Below are positions 46,430-56,700 of a DNA stretch of 64,000 nt, piece after piece; position 1 is the first letter of the stretch, and each line of letters starts with the position of its first letter. The position numbers and the translations under genes are program-made. The stretch is from Silene latifolia (Eukaryota; Streptophyta; Magnoliopsida; Caryophyllales; Caryophyllaceae): the NCBI RefSeq assembly GCF_048544455.1, contig NC_133538.1, positions 454,287,311-454,351,310 on the forward strand, given 5' to 3'. The notes beneath the pieces are model-generated. The model was not told the DNA's origin. It saw only the letters and a program-made list of their open reading frames with translations, and did no database searches.

Positions 46430-46870
46430 CTAAAAGTTGAGGCGTCTAATAGCACGTGCAGGAATCCGATATCGATCCCTAGTCCTCCATTCAAAATGCG
46501 TAGGAGGAGGAGGTGTAGGATGATTAGGATTATAGCCAAATTCATCCCGAACAACTATTGCATCGTCCACAACGGGCATAGGGAGATACTCCAAGTCATC
46601 TACTTGACGCCATTTAAGTTTGTCATCGGGTAGGATTGTTGCGTTTTTGGCATTGTACTCCTCCTCGTAAATGTACTCGATATTTTGGCACAGGATGCCA
46701 TTTAGAGCTTTTTAGAAATCCTTCTTGGGAACTATGTCCATCATTACTCGAACAAACCTACGTGTTTCCAACACGTCCTTTACGTGAGCTTTCTTCTCAC
46801 GTTCAACCTGAAGTTCCAACAAACGATTTTGTAGCATAAGTTGAGCCATTTTATAATATTGATCAGCCAT
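46430..46870 (-). pseudogene. Small gene C, 146-codon frame with one stop
   Basis: Minus-strand ATG at 46870 opens MADQYYKMAQLMLQNRLLEL and a charged, probably helical N-terminus (QVEREKKAHVKDVLETRRFV). A TAA at codon 53 interrupts it, after which the same frame runs 93 codons through EYIYEEEYNAKNATILPDDK, a Pro-rich PTPPPPTHFEW and RDRYRIPARAIRRLNF to TAG at 46430. One frame for 441 bases with a single stop, plus a TATATAAG box at about 46955-46962 and a CCTCTAAACTA leader like gene B's, suggests a recently disabled gene. The protein is not recognised. It could also be a fragment carried by a lost transposon. Confidence 0.5.
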
Positions 46871-46952
46871 TTGTAGTTTAGAGGGTTAGTTTTGATTATT
46901 TTTTCCAATACGGTTGTGTGTTTTGTGTGAGTTAAAATTATCAAAGAATTGT

Positions 46953-46966
46953 ACTTATATATGATC
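46953..46966 (-). promoter_or_regulatory. TATA box of small gene C
   Basis: Minus-strand ATCATATATAAGTAC about 85-95 bases upstream of the ATG, a normal distance for a plant promoter with a short leader. Confidence 0.5.
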
Positions 46967-47004
46967 CCTACTCAAATTTCCTTCCACTTTTTCCCTCCAC
47001 ATTT

Positions 47005-48386
47005 TGTAACACCCCCATACTCCAAGTGCCTTACCAGGACCACATAAGACATGGGAATGCTACCATCTCGGTTTCCCGAGGCAATGTATATCAAATAGAC
47101 AATAACGAAACGTACTTTAATAAATAAATTTAAAGTGATACATGTCCAAACCAAAACTGTTAAAAGGAAATACAACCGTTCCAAAATGCTAACTCAATAA
47201 AGTAAATAAATGTTCAAAACACAGCGGAAGACTTCTAGACATCTCATGGTGACTCAACCCAGCTATCCCAAGCGCTTCCATCTCATACCTGCTCAATAAC
47301 TGCTCACCATCCCCGAATGGATCACTACAGTTTTCAAAACATTTAAACAGGGTCAATTACTGATTACACAAAAATAATACAACAGAAACAATACACAATT
47401 ATCCAATCTCCACCATAACTCCACACACCTGACTACACACTAATGTGGGTAGTCCTGCCAGAATACTCAGCACAACAAGTATTCCACACCGCCAGTGGGG
47501 GACCGCAACATTTCCCATCTAAGCCCCAATCATCTCATTCGAGCGATAACCCATATTCCTTAATGTGCACATCCCCTCCTGTGGCGGGTTCCATAGAGAG
47601 CGAATCAAGGGCGTGAAGCCACTCCCGTAAGTGACTCTACTCAGCCGAGGACGCACCTCGAGAACCACAGACAAACAATCACAACCAACCACATTATACA
47701 ACAACAATTACCAATCACCAATTCCAATACAATATGAATCAACAACAACAAATAACCATAAACAACATTATGTAGTCAATAACCGAGTAGGGAAACCCTA
47801 CCTGGAATAAGCTACCACGAGACCGTCAAAAGTAGCTAATCAGTAATGCTCCACTACGAAACCTCCTCCTATAATCACATATTCATACAATTACCATCTA
47901 ATCAACATAACACTCCCAAAACCCCCAATTCTACCCAATTAGGATTTTAAACAAAATCAACAAAACAATATAAAAACTATACAAGGATCTTACCCTTGAC
48001 ACGACGAACTCAACGGCGTAAAGAACACGGCGATCCGACAACCTTAGCATTTAGGATTTGATAATAACGCGAAGAACAAAGTAACGTAATTCTTTTCTCT
48101 CTTTAAAAGGTTTTTAGAAAAGTAAAAGTGATTAAGAAAGAAGACGGAACCCTTAAATACTAATCATGCATTATTAACAAAACCCGGCTAAAACAACCCG
48201 TAAGACCAACTTACTCGATCGAGTAAGTGACGTACTCGATCGAGGGCCCCTTACTCGATCGAGTGTCACTCCTACTCGATCGAGTACCCATCAGGCAGAC
48301 TACTGTTTCGTATAAAACATACTTACTCGATAGAGTAAGTTCCACTCGATAGAGTATCCATAGACATAGAAAACCTTAGTATTACA
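47005..48386 (-). repeat. 3' LTR of the chromodomain element
   Basis: 1382 bases. On the minus strand it runs from TGTAATACTAAGG (48386) to GGGTGTTACA (47005). It contains the ACTCGATCGAGT palindrome cluster in U3 and the CTCGGTTTCCCGAGG hairpin near its end. Confidence 0.93.
48211..48357. repeat. Palindrome cluster TACTCGATCGAGTA in LTR U3
   Basis: Four copies of (T)ACTCGATCGAG(T) lie within 76 bases (48211-48286), followed by two degenerate ACTCGATAGAGT copies (48324-48356). All sit within 180 bases of the minus-strand LTR start, where enhancers of LTR elements usually lie. Confidence 0.92.
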
Positions 48387-48402
48387 GTCTTCCTTCCTTA
48401 AA
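48387..48402 (-). promoter_or_regulatory. Polypurine tract of the chromodomain element
   Basis: Minus-strand TAAGGAAGGAAGAC directly before the LTR start TGTAATAC, preceded by GCGAAGTTCTTTT, the usual chromovirus context. Confidence 0.85.
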
Positions 48403-48429
48403 AAGAACTTCGCCTCCGAAGTTTAACCC

Positions 48430-48652
48430 ATACCAAAAAAAAAAAAAAAAAAAAAAAACAAAACATACTAACTCAACCACGACACAACAACGCAACTAAA
48501 ACTCAAAACAAAACTCCTAACTAAAATTCAAACCGACTCAAAGCAACTAAAACTTATAACAAAACCAACATAACCCATACCAAAACCTTATGAGATCACT
48601 TCCTACCCCCTTTAAAAGAAACATGGTTACGTTCCCGTAAGCACACATACCT
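48430..48652 (-). other. 3' untranslated segment of the chromodomain element
   Basis: Between the coding end and the polypurine tract; contains an A run of 22 bases (48437-48458) on the plus strand. No gene. Confidence 0.6.
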
Positions 48653-49341
48653 GATCAAAAAGAGGCGGATACCGCTCCCTCATAGCCTCTTCCGGACCCA
48701 AGTAGCTTCTTCAACCTCATGATTAGACCATAGAACCTTAAGCAACACTGTTTCCCCGTTCCTAGTTTTCCGTACCTTGCGATCAAGAATCTGTTTTGGC
48801 ACCTCAAGATAAGACAAGGACTCATCCAACTCTATGTTCTCCACCTCCAGCACATGCGAAGGGTCGCTTAAATACTTCCGTAACTGAGACACATGAAAAA
48901 TATTATGCACCCTTTCCAAAGCCGCTGCCAACGCTAACCGGTAAGCAACCTTACCCACACGATCCAAAATCTCATATGGTTCGATAAACATCTGGCTCAG
49001 CTTCCCTTTTATACCAAACCTCATAACCCCACACATAGGAGACACTTTCAAAAGAACCTTTTCCCCAACCTGAAACTCTATGTCACGGCGGTGTAAGTCT
49101 GCATAACTCTTTTGTCGATCCTGGGCCGCTTTCATCTTTTGGCTGATCAGCTTAACCTGTTCTATATTCTCCTATACCATCTGTGGTCCTAAAACCACAG
49201 CCTCAACTCTATCATCCCAGTAAATCGGACTCCTACACCTCCTCCCATACAAAGCCTCAAATGGTGCCATCCCAATACTCGTATGATAGCTGTTGTTATA
49301 AGAAAACTCAATCAGGTCCAACCTATCCTCCCAGCTACCAC
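48653..49341 (-). pseudogene. Integrase C-terminus and chromodomain of the gypsy element
   Basis: Minus-strand reading away from copia-2 gives the integrase end (FSYNNSYHTSIGMAPFEALY, GRRCRSPIYWDDR), a stop at about 49164, then MKAAQDRQKSYADLHRRDIE, VGEKVLLKVSPMCGVMRFGI, KGKLSQMFIEPYEILDRVG and VHNIFHVSQLRKYL. The chromodomain follows (YLEVPKQILDRKVRKTRNGE, VLWSNHEVEEATWV; about 48690-48815). A one-base shift near 48690 moves the usual RERYPPLF ending into another frame. Chromodomains of this clade steer integration toward chromatin marks. The other half of this integrase is at 57667-57937, beyond copia-2. Confidence 0.92.
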
Positions 49342-49346
49342 CAAAC

Positions 49347-50325
49347 TGTTGGAGCTTGTGTCCTCCACAAATTAGTGTGATAACATTTGTAAATCTCTTA
49401 CAGGTTCACAAGGGTATACTTCGTATTTTAATCAGTTGATTAACGATTACCTAATAACGGTTGGCTTGCTAGAAAGTTTGACGTTATTATCATACAGATG
49501 GCGGTGATCAACTGGTCCCTAAAGGTCACACCTATAGGATGTGTTTGAGAGATGTCGTTATAGAAATATAATCACATTGATGCCTTATATGACTAAACAG
49601 TTAGTCAATGTGTTGATGAGACAATTATTTAATGAAGATTAAATAATATTAGTTGAGACGAATTAACTGTCAATTCGTAAATTGAATATAATAAGTTATA
49701 TTTAATTAAATGTATGTAATCGTTAGCTTGGACGAATTAATCTGTTAATTCGTAATTAAATGTAATCGGTTATATTTAACATCAACAAGATGAATGTGTC
49801 ATAGTGGTAATAGTGATGGTACTCAAACTAAGAGGTCATGGGTTCGATCCTCACTAGATGACAATTTACACAATTTATACATTTTTGGAATAACCGAAAA
49901 AGGAGAAATTAACTCTCTTAATTTCGGTATATGGGCCGAAAATTTGGAAGGAAAATATCTACCCTATTACACCTTATACTCGGTTTGATAAGGGTATGGT
50001 AGATCATAATTTTTCTAACTTAATTTTAACCTAGTTTTGCTCATCATTTTCTCTCATCAGAAAAGACACAAAACCCCTAATATTTACAGAAAATTAGGGA
50101 TCTCATTCTAGCAATTTTGAGGGGTTTTTCTCGGAGCATCTTGGGTGCAACTGATAGGAGAATATCATTGTGATATTGTTTATAGGCCGAATTAGCTAGG
50201 ACCGAAGGTTATTTCTAATTCTCTTTACCCTTTTGTTTATGTAATTTAATTTATGACTAGCACTCATCATGATATATTCGTTATAGTCCTTAAATTCAAA
50301 GGGATTCATACAGATAAATCCCACA
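49347..50325 (+). repeat. copia-2 5' LTR
   Basis: TGTTGGAGCTTGTGTCCTCC...AGATAAATCCCACA. It shares the start and the ACACCTATAGG motif with copia-1, and carries a tRNA-like A-box/B-box pair at 49800-49851. Confidence 0.95.
49797..49862 (+). promoter_or_regulatory. tRNA-like (SINE-like) RNA polymerase III promoter in copia-2 5' LTR
   Basis: CATAGTGGTAATAGTGATGG resembles an A box and GGGTTCGATCC (49840-49850) is an almost perfect B box, about 35 bases apart as in tRNAs and plant SINEs. It is not a tRNA gene, since acceptor and anticodon stems are not evident. The 3' LTR has the same at 57147-57212. Confidence 0.6.
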
Positions 50326-50327
50326 AG

Positions 50328-50340
50328 TGGTATCAGAGCC
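50328..50340 (+). promoter_or_regulatory. Primer-binding site of copia-2 (initiator-Met tRNA)
   Basis: TGGTATCAGAGCC two bases after the LTR end. Confidence 0.93.
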
Positions 50341-52171
50341 AAGGCCACGAATTTTAATTTTGATGATTTTCATAAAATTGTTTGTAAACAATTATTAGGG
50401 TTTGCGAAAAAAATATATAATCGGCTGGATTTTTTTTATCCGTGGAATTTTTTTCCTTCCGTCACGGTACTGTTCACATATGAACAGTACTTTTATTAAA
50501 AAAAAAAACAAAAAAAAATCTGTTTTTTTTCTTTTCGGTTTTTCCTGAAAAACCGAATAAAGTTTTATGCGGCTGTTTTTGTTTATGCCGAGTTGAAAAG
50601 CATCCGAGAAAAGAAAATTTGTTTTGTTACTGTTCACGTCACGTTACTGTTCACAGAGGACAGTTTTTTTTTAAAAAAAAAACAAAAAATTTCTTGTTTC
50701 GGTTTTTTACAGATAAAAACCGTGAACAATATGAGAAACGGGCTGTTTTTTTGGTTCTTGCTGTTTTTGCCGAAAAAAAAAGGGCTTGTTTTTTTCTTGG
50801 TTTAGCCGAGACATATAAAAAAAAAGGATTTTGTTTTTGTTTGTTTTGGCCAATATTAATTATACATTACCTTTACAATGTATGATTAATTGTTGTGAAA
50901 CGGTTCACAATTTTGAGATACCTAATTATTTTAAAGCAGTTTAAAATATTGATGGATTAAATTCATATTACAAGTTTATTATGAATTAAGATTGAAATTA
51001 ATGTGATTAATTGAGGAATTGTCACTTAATTTGTTTTTAAATAGGTAGTTTGGATAAATTAATCAACATAATTAAGGAATTGTGTCATGTATGTTTAATT
51101 TATTTTTTAGTTGATGCATTTTAATTTTGGTGAATGAATCGTTGAATGAATTTATTTACGTATTTTTTGCAATCGGTTGTAATTTGTAATACTTAGTGTG
51201 GCCTTAGTTAATTATGTTTTCGTAATGAAGGAAACATAATTTTTATGTAATTATGAGATCTCGAATCTCCTTTATTTTTTCTTTAGTTTTGGGTTTTGAA
51301 ATTAGAATGTAATAAATAGGTTTATTATGTAAATTTTATTTATTGTATTTTTCAAAAGAAGACTCAAGATGGAGATTGGAGCTCACTCCCGCTACATGGA
51401 TCAAGATGGAACATCAAGACAAGCTTCTCGGGTCCAAGGATGGATTCCAAACTTGTATTTAATGTTCATTTTGATAGGATAGGCCACACTAGGACTTTTA
51501 TTATTTTACGTTTTCATTCATATTGCTTTTCATTCACATGATTGTTTATGCATCATATTCCGCCTAAAACCAAACCACCTACTACTAAAATGCATGAAAA
51601 TTGACTCATATAGGTTGTATGTTAGTTTTCATGGACATACAGATGTCACAGACTTATTAAGCCATCACCTTAGTTTATTCATTCTCGCATGCTAGATATT
51701 AGTTCACTTAAAATGAATTAAAATAAAGTTGATGGGATCTTCCTCTAAAACGGAAATCGAGATTAGTCTTTATAAGGGCAAACAACTATGAATCCCTTCT
51801 TCGTCGGTAGGCATAATATGACCCCTTCTACGTTGGGTAAGTAGTTGTGTTGACTTAGTTTACCTCAACATCATAGTCCGAAGAGTTTCTCGTGATTATG
51901 ATGGACTAAAGATAGAATTTACAGAAATTTATCGACCAAGAATTCTAACGGTAGAATTAGCTAAAAGGTTAGCTTATCAATTTACAGAGAAATGAGTCTT
52001 GGGATCATTTATATAATTCTTGAGGAAGGTCAATTGTATAAATGTTTTGAGTCTTTGCGTTATGACATTAGATCATTAGACTTCAATTAAAATCGATGCA
52101 CATGCTTATTATTTTTATTCTTCTTCTCGCAGTGTAGAACACGTTTATTTTAATAATACTGTTACAACAAA
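50341..52171 (+). other. copia-2 untranslated leader (1.8 kb)
   Basis: No true gene. The first 500 bases hold imperfect repeats of TACTGTTCAC and CTGTTTTTGCCGA with A and T runs. TACTGTTCACATATGAACAG at about 50468-50489 forms a near-perfect hairpin. The later part (51340-52000) resembles the copia-1 leader. Confidence 0.75.
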
Positions 52172-53440
52172 ATGTCTGGAAATAACGCAATCCAAATGCC
52201 TAGTGCCACACTTGGACGCGAGTCCTGGCTGAAAATATTCATGGACCAAATGAATCAGTTCACACGTCTCAAAAACGACGGGTCCAACTTTGCGGACTGG
52301 GAGGCAGCACTACGGAATGCTGCCATTGCTGACGGTAAGCTCAGGTACTTAACTGAGCCAATACCGGTAAACCCAGGCCCCAATGAAGGAGTCAACGAAT
52401 CACTCGCTTATAGTGACTTCGTTATGGAAGCGGGTGCGATAAAGAACGTACTCATCTTTGCAATGGAAACCAATTTGCAGAGACGCTTCATTGCCCAAGG
52501 TGCAAACAAGATTTTCACCACGCTCACTAACGAGTTCTCAAAAGCACCGAGAATCGTTACATATGAGCATACATGTCGCTTCTTTGATGCGAAACTCCAG
52601 AAGGGCCAACCGGTTATCCCACACATTCTTCACATGATTGAGAATGTCGAGAAGTTGGAGGCACTTTATTATAAAATCAGTGAGAGCATTGGCATAGACC
52701 GAATGCTTCATTCTCTTCACGATGGTTTTGCCCTTTTCAGGGCGAACTACTACATGAATGACTTGAAAAAGAGTCCTCATGAGCTACACTCCCTTCTCGT
52801 ACAGACCGAGAAGGATATGAAATTGAGTGGGAGCATGAAGCAGGATGTTCTCACGATTTCCAACAAGGGTAAAGGTAAGGGCAAGGCTCATGGCGACCTA
52901 GCTGTAGGTAAGCCAAAGTTTAAAAAGCCAGGAAACGGTAAGAGTGGGCCCGGTGAGACTAGTGGCTCACAGGGCAAGGCAAAGAGCAAGGGCGGTGACA
53001 TTCGCACTCAATGTCACAAGACTGGACATTGGAGGAGGAACTGTCCCGTGTACCGTGAGGACATAAAAGCAGGCCGCGTCGTTCCTGTTGGTATGTCATC
53101 TTATATTCATATGATTGAGATTAACCATGGATGTTTCGGAACTTGGGTACTTGATACTGGTTGTGGTTCTCATCTGTGTAATTATTTAAAGGACCTAAAG
53201 AACATCATACCTCTCGAAAAGAGTGATGTGGACCTGCGAGTCGGGAATGGAGCACAAGTTGCTGCAGTCTCGAAGGGAACGTATGTAATCCAATTCCCTA
53301 GTGGTTTTGAGTTATTTTTATATAACTGTTACTATGTACCCAGTTTATCTAAGAACATTATTTCTATTTCCGTACTCAAGATAGACGGTTTTGCATTTTC
53401 AATAAAGGATAATAACTGTATTTTCTTTTTAATGAAATGA
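52172..53440 (+). CDS. gag: copia-2 Gag and protease
   Basis: MSGNNAIQMPSATLGRESWL opens a 422-codon frame. Residues 50-200 are the UBN2-type copia capsid (AGAIKNVLIFAMETNLQRRF, HILHMIENVEKLEALY), followed by a Lys/Gly-rich basic stretch. The zinc knuckle reads TQCHKTGHWRRNC, so its first cysteine is missing. The protease active site is TWVLDTGCGSHLC, with the DTG triad intact, followed by NIISISVLKIDGF. The frame closes at 53440 just before the pre-integrase domain because of a small shift. Gag forms the particle and the protease cuts the polyprotein. The intact length contrasts with the decayed pol. Confidence 0.93.
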   Translation: MSGNNAIQMPSATLGRESWLKIFMDQMNQFTRLKNDGSNFADWEAALRNAAIADGKLRYLTEPIPVNPGPNEGVNESLAYSDFVMEAGAIKNVLIFAMETNLQRRFIAQGANKIFTTLTNEFSKAPRIVTYEHTCRFFDAKLQKGQPVIPHILHMIENVEKLEALYYKISESIGIDRMLHSLHDGFALFRANYYMNDLKKSPHELHSLLVQTEKDMKLSGSMKQDVLTISNKGKGKGKAHGDLAVGKPKFKKPGNGKSGPGETSGSQGKAKSKGGDIRTQCHKTGHWRRNCPVYREDIKAGRVVPVGMSSYIHMIEINHGCFGTWVLDTGCGSHLCNYLKDLKNIIPLEKSDVDLRVGNGAQVAAVSKGTYVIQFPSGFELFLYNCYYVPSLSKNIISISVLKIDGFAFSIKDNNCIFFLMK

Positions 53441-54500
53441 TTTATGGCAAAGCAGCTTCCATGAATGGAATTTACATCTTAGATCAAACCACGGAAGTAT
53501 TACACATGAATAATAAGAAATTAAAGGTTGGTGACAAAGATCAAACCTATCTATGCCATTGTCGAATGGGACACATAAATGAGAAACGCGTAAAGAAACT
53601 CGTCGATAATGGGACTATTCCCGCATTCGAATTTTCCGCATATGGCACGTGTGAATCGGAGCGAGGTTTCGAACCTGTCATTATTTTTCGGTGCAAAAAT
53701 GGGACTTCGATGTCTCATTGGCAAAATGACTCGAATTTCCTTCAAAGGTGTTGGAATGCGCGCTAGTGACCTATTAAGACTCATACATACTGATGTTTGT
53801 GGACCTATGTCAATTTCCGCTAGAGATGGCTATAGATATTTTATCACTTTCACGGACGATTTGAGTAGATACGGATAAGTCTACTTAATGAAGCATAAAA
53901 GTGAGTCCTTTGAGAAATTCAAGGAATACCAGAACAGGGTACAAAACCAACTGGGTAGAAAGGTTAAAGCACTCCGTTTAGATCGGGGTGGCGAATATCT
54001 TTCAAATGAGTTTGATCAACACCAAAGACTCGTGGAATCGTTTTGCGCTTAACTCCACCTGAACACCTCAATTGAATGGTGTGTCCGAACGGAGAAATCG
54101 AACCTTACTTGATATGGTTCGATCTATGATGAGTCACACGGTAGTACCCGATTCATTATGGGGTTTTGCTCTTTTGTTAGCTGCTCTTATACTTAATCAA
54201 GTCCGACTAAAGTCATTGACAAGACTCCATATGAAATATAGAAGGGAACGGTCCCTAACTTGTCCTTTATTCGGGTTTAGGGCTGCGAGGCTTATGTCAA
54301 GTGGAGACACGAGGATAAGCTCGGCCCGCGATCGGTCAAGACATACTTTATAGGTTATCCAAAAGGAACATTTGGTCATTACTTCTATTCGCCTACCGAA
54401 CATCGAGTTTTTGTTGCGGCTAGTGCGGCGTTCTTAGAGAAAGAATTTCTCGAGAACAAGACGAGTAATAGAACCTTCGAGTGTCGAGATTTCGTAACCA
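53437..54500 (+). pseudogene. copia-2 pre-integrase and integrase (broken)
   Basis: The pre-integrase finger reads YLCHCRMGHINEKRVKKLV, with Trp changed to Cys. About 50 foreign bases interrupt the CxxC half near 53655-53710 (GAGCGAGGTTTCGAACCTGT onward). The core then shows LIHTDVCGPMSISARDGYRY, FTDDLSRYG-stop, KSESFEKFKEYQN and RLDRGGEYLSNEF. A shift follows (ESFCA stop), then NGVSERRNRTLLDMVRSMMS with the third acidic residue. At least two stops and two shifts prevent a working integrase. Confidence 0.88.
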
Positions 54501-54503
54501 ACA

Positions 54504-55370
54504 ATGAGGAAGATGGAGGAAGTTGTTCCTCCAATTGATGATACGGTTAATATTCCCGAGGAACCTAGGAGGTCGGGTAGAGTCTCTCATCCTCCGGACA
54601 GATACATTGGTATGGTCGAGGAGAATGACGTTTTACTCCTAGAGAGTAATGAACCCGCTACCTATAAAGGTGCTATGACCTGTTCCGACTCAAAGCTATG
54701 GCTCGAAGCCATGCAATCCGAGATGGACTCCATGTATGAGAATGACGTATGGGATCTAGTTGATTTACCTAATAAGGTAAAACCTCTACATGGCAAATGG
54801 CTTTACAAAATAAAGCGTTACGTAGACGCGCAACCGGATACCTATAAGGCACGACTAGTGGCAAAAGGTTTCACCCAAGTGCACGGATTGCATTATGATG
54901 AGATTTTTGCACCTGTAGTCATGCTACATTCCATTCGGATAATCTTAGCGATTGCCGTTTTTCATGATTATGAAATTTGGCAAATGGATGTGAAAACCGC
55001 CTTCTTAAACGGTTATTTGGAGGAAGAGTTGTACATGGTGCAACCTGAAGGTTTCATAGATCCTGAACATCCTAAGAAAGTATGCAAGCTTAAGCGTTCC
55101 ATTTATGGACTTAAGCAAGCTTCTCGGAGTTGGAATCATCGTTTCGACCAGGTGATAAAAGAGTATGGTTCCACTCGATCGGTCGAAGAACCATGCTTAT
55201 ATATCAAGTCGAGTGGGAGCAATATTGTATTATTAATATTGTATGTCGATGACATACTCCTGATTGGGAATGACATTCCTCTCCTATCTTCGGTTAAAGA
55301 ATTGTTGAAGAACCATTTCCAGATGAAAGATCTGGGTGAGGCACAACGCATATTGGGAATCTGTATCTAA
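54504..55370 (+). pseudogene. copia-2 reverse transcriptase, C-terminally cut by a stop
   Basis: The frame holds PEEPRRSGRVSHPPDRYIGM, the RT motifs [60 protein letters not shown], and the catalytic YVDD at 55242-55253. It ends ILGICI-stop at 55370, where relatives read on into YRDRSRR; the stop is one base from Tyr. The RT core itself looks undamaged. Confidence 0.92.
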
Positions 55371-55916
55371 CGAGATAGATCACGACGGACGTTATCACTT
55401 AGTCAAGAGTCTTATTTGGATAAGATTCTTGATAAGTTCAGCATGACCAATTCCAAGAAGGGGAACCTTCCAATGACGTCTGGGATGCAGTTGAGCAAGT
55501 CTCAGTCACCCACGACGCCTGAAGGGGTTGAGCGCATGAGTCGTGTTCCTTATGCATCAGCTATAGGATCAATCATGTATGGCATGATATGCACACGTCT
55601 AGACGTGGCATATGCATTGAGTATGACGAGTCGGTACCAAAAGAATCCATGTACCTACGGAGGACTAAGGATTGGGTATTGACTTATGGAGGAGATACTA
55701 AGCTATGCGTAACCGGTTAAGCAGATGCTAGCTTCCAAACGGATCGAGATGATTAGAAATCTCAGTCTAGATTCGTTCTTACTCTTAATGGTGTCATGTC
55801 ACCGGAATAGTTCCAAACAGGAAGTTGTAGCAGATTCTACTACTGAGCCATTGAAGTATGATAAGCATGGAGGGCACGTTATTTCCATGAGAATTAAACG
55901 TGTTCCTGAGTTGTAA
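55371..55916 (+). pseudogene. copia-2 RT tail and RNase H remnant with deletions
   Basis: SYLDKILDKFSMTNSKKGNL to SRYQKNP continues the RT. A deletion of about 40 bases then joins QKNP to CTYGG, where copia-1 keeps the WITVKNILKYLRRTK segment. ADSTTE runs directly into PLKYDKHGG, so most of RNase H (present in copia-1 at 33090-33360) is gone. The end MRIKRVPEL stop matches the copia-1 end. Confidence 0.88.
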
Positions 55917-56686
55917 TAGTTGATTATGAATTTGATACATTATTATCTTTTTCATATACTATTTATAACTTCATCGTATTAATATAATATTTTGTTTTTC
56001 ATGTGGATTATACTGACAACTTTGAACGCCACAAAGTGAACTGAATTACATTATGTTTTGTTTGGTCCGTAATCACCTACAAGAGTTGATAATTTTGGCT
56101 ATTATATTGTGCAGTCGATTGATGGTGGGTTCAACAAGCCATAAGTCAAACTGTTGACTGATCGATCACAAATGCGAGATTATAACGATACCTCGTAAGA
56201 CAAATTTTTGTGACAACATAATGGAGTCCTAAATGTTTAAAAACATTCTGTGCCAGGTCGTGGATAGGACATCCATTATGTTCCTAGAGTCGATTCTTTT
56301 GACTATCGACTGTCTCTTGAGATTAAAAGGCGCTTTTGGGTGACTTTGGTTTCTTTCTCACGGTGCCGAATCGAGGCTAAGTAGATTTTTTCTGGGTCAT
56401 TTCATACTGTACTTACATCTGAAGGATTTGAGTTGAGGAAAATATCCAACCTTTATCAGTTATAGTTATTTCTCAGGGCCACTCGAGGAGTTGTAACTAA
56501 AATGCATGGCCATGCTCGAATGTTGATTCGTTTATCAGTTAAGTTACTCTCTAGTCGGGGAAACCACTCTTGATAATGATCGCTTGTAAAATACGACCTT
56601 TGTGAATACGGATTTGCAAATTGTTTTACATTGAGTGGGAAAAATTTTAGGATATGAGAATCGGTTATCGCACATACACTTCTGAG
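55917..56686 (+). other. copia-2 3' untranslated region
   Basis: No gene. Homologous in places to copia-1 33433-34197, for example CAGGGCCACTCGAGGAGTTG. Confidence 0.75.
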
Positions 56687-56700
56687 GACAAGTGGGAGTT
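56687..56700 (+). promoter_or_regulatory. Polypurine tract of copia-2
   Basis: ACAAGTGGGAGTT directly before the 3' LTR. Confidence 0.88.

Noticed and set aside
49797..49862. A tRNA gene in the copia-2 LTR
   Set aside because: A and B boxes are visible but no cloverleaf with acceptor and anticodon stems can be formed convincingly.
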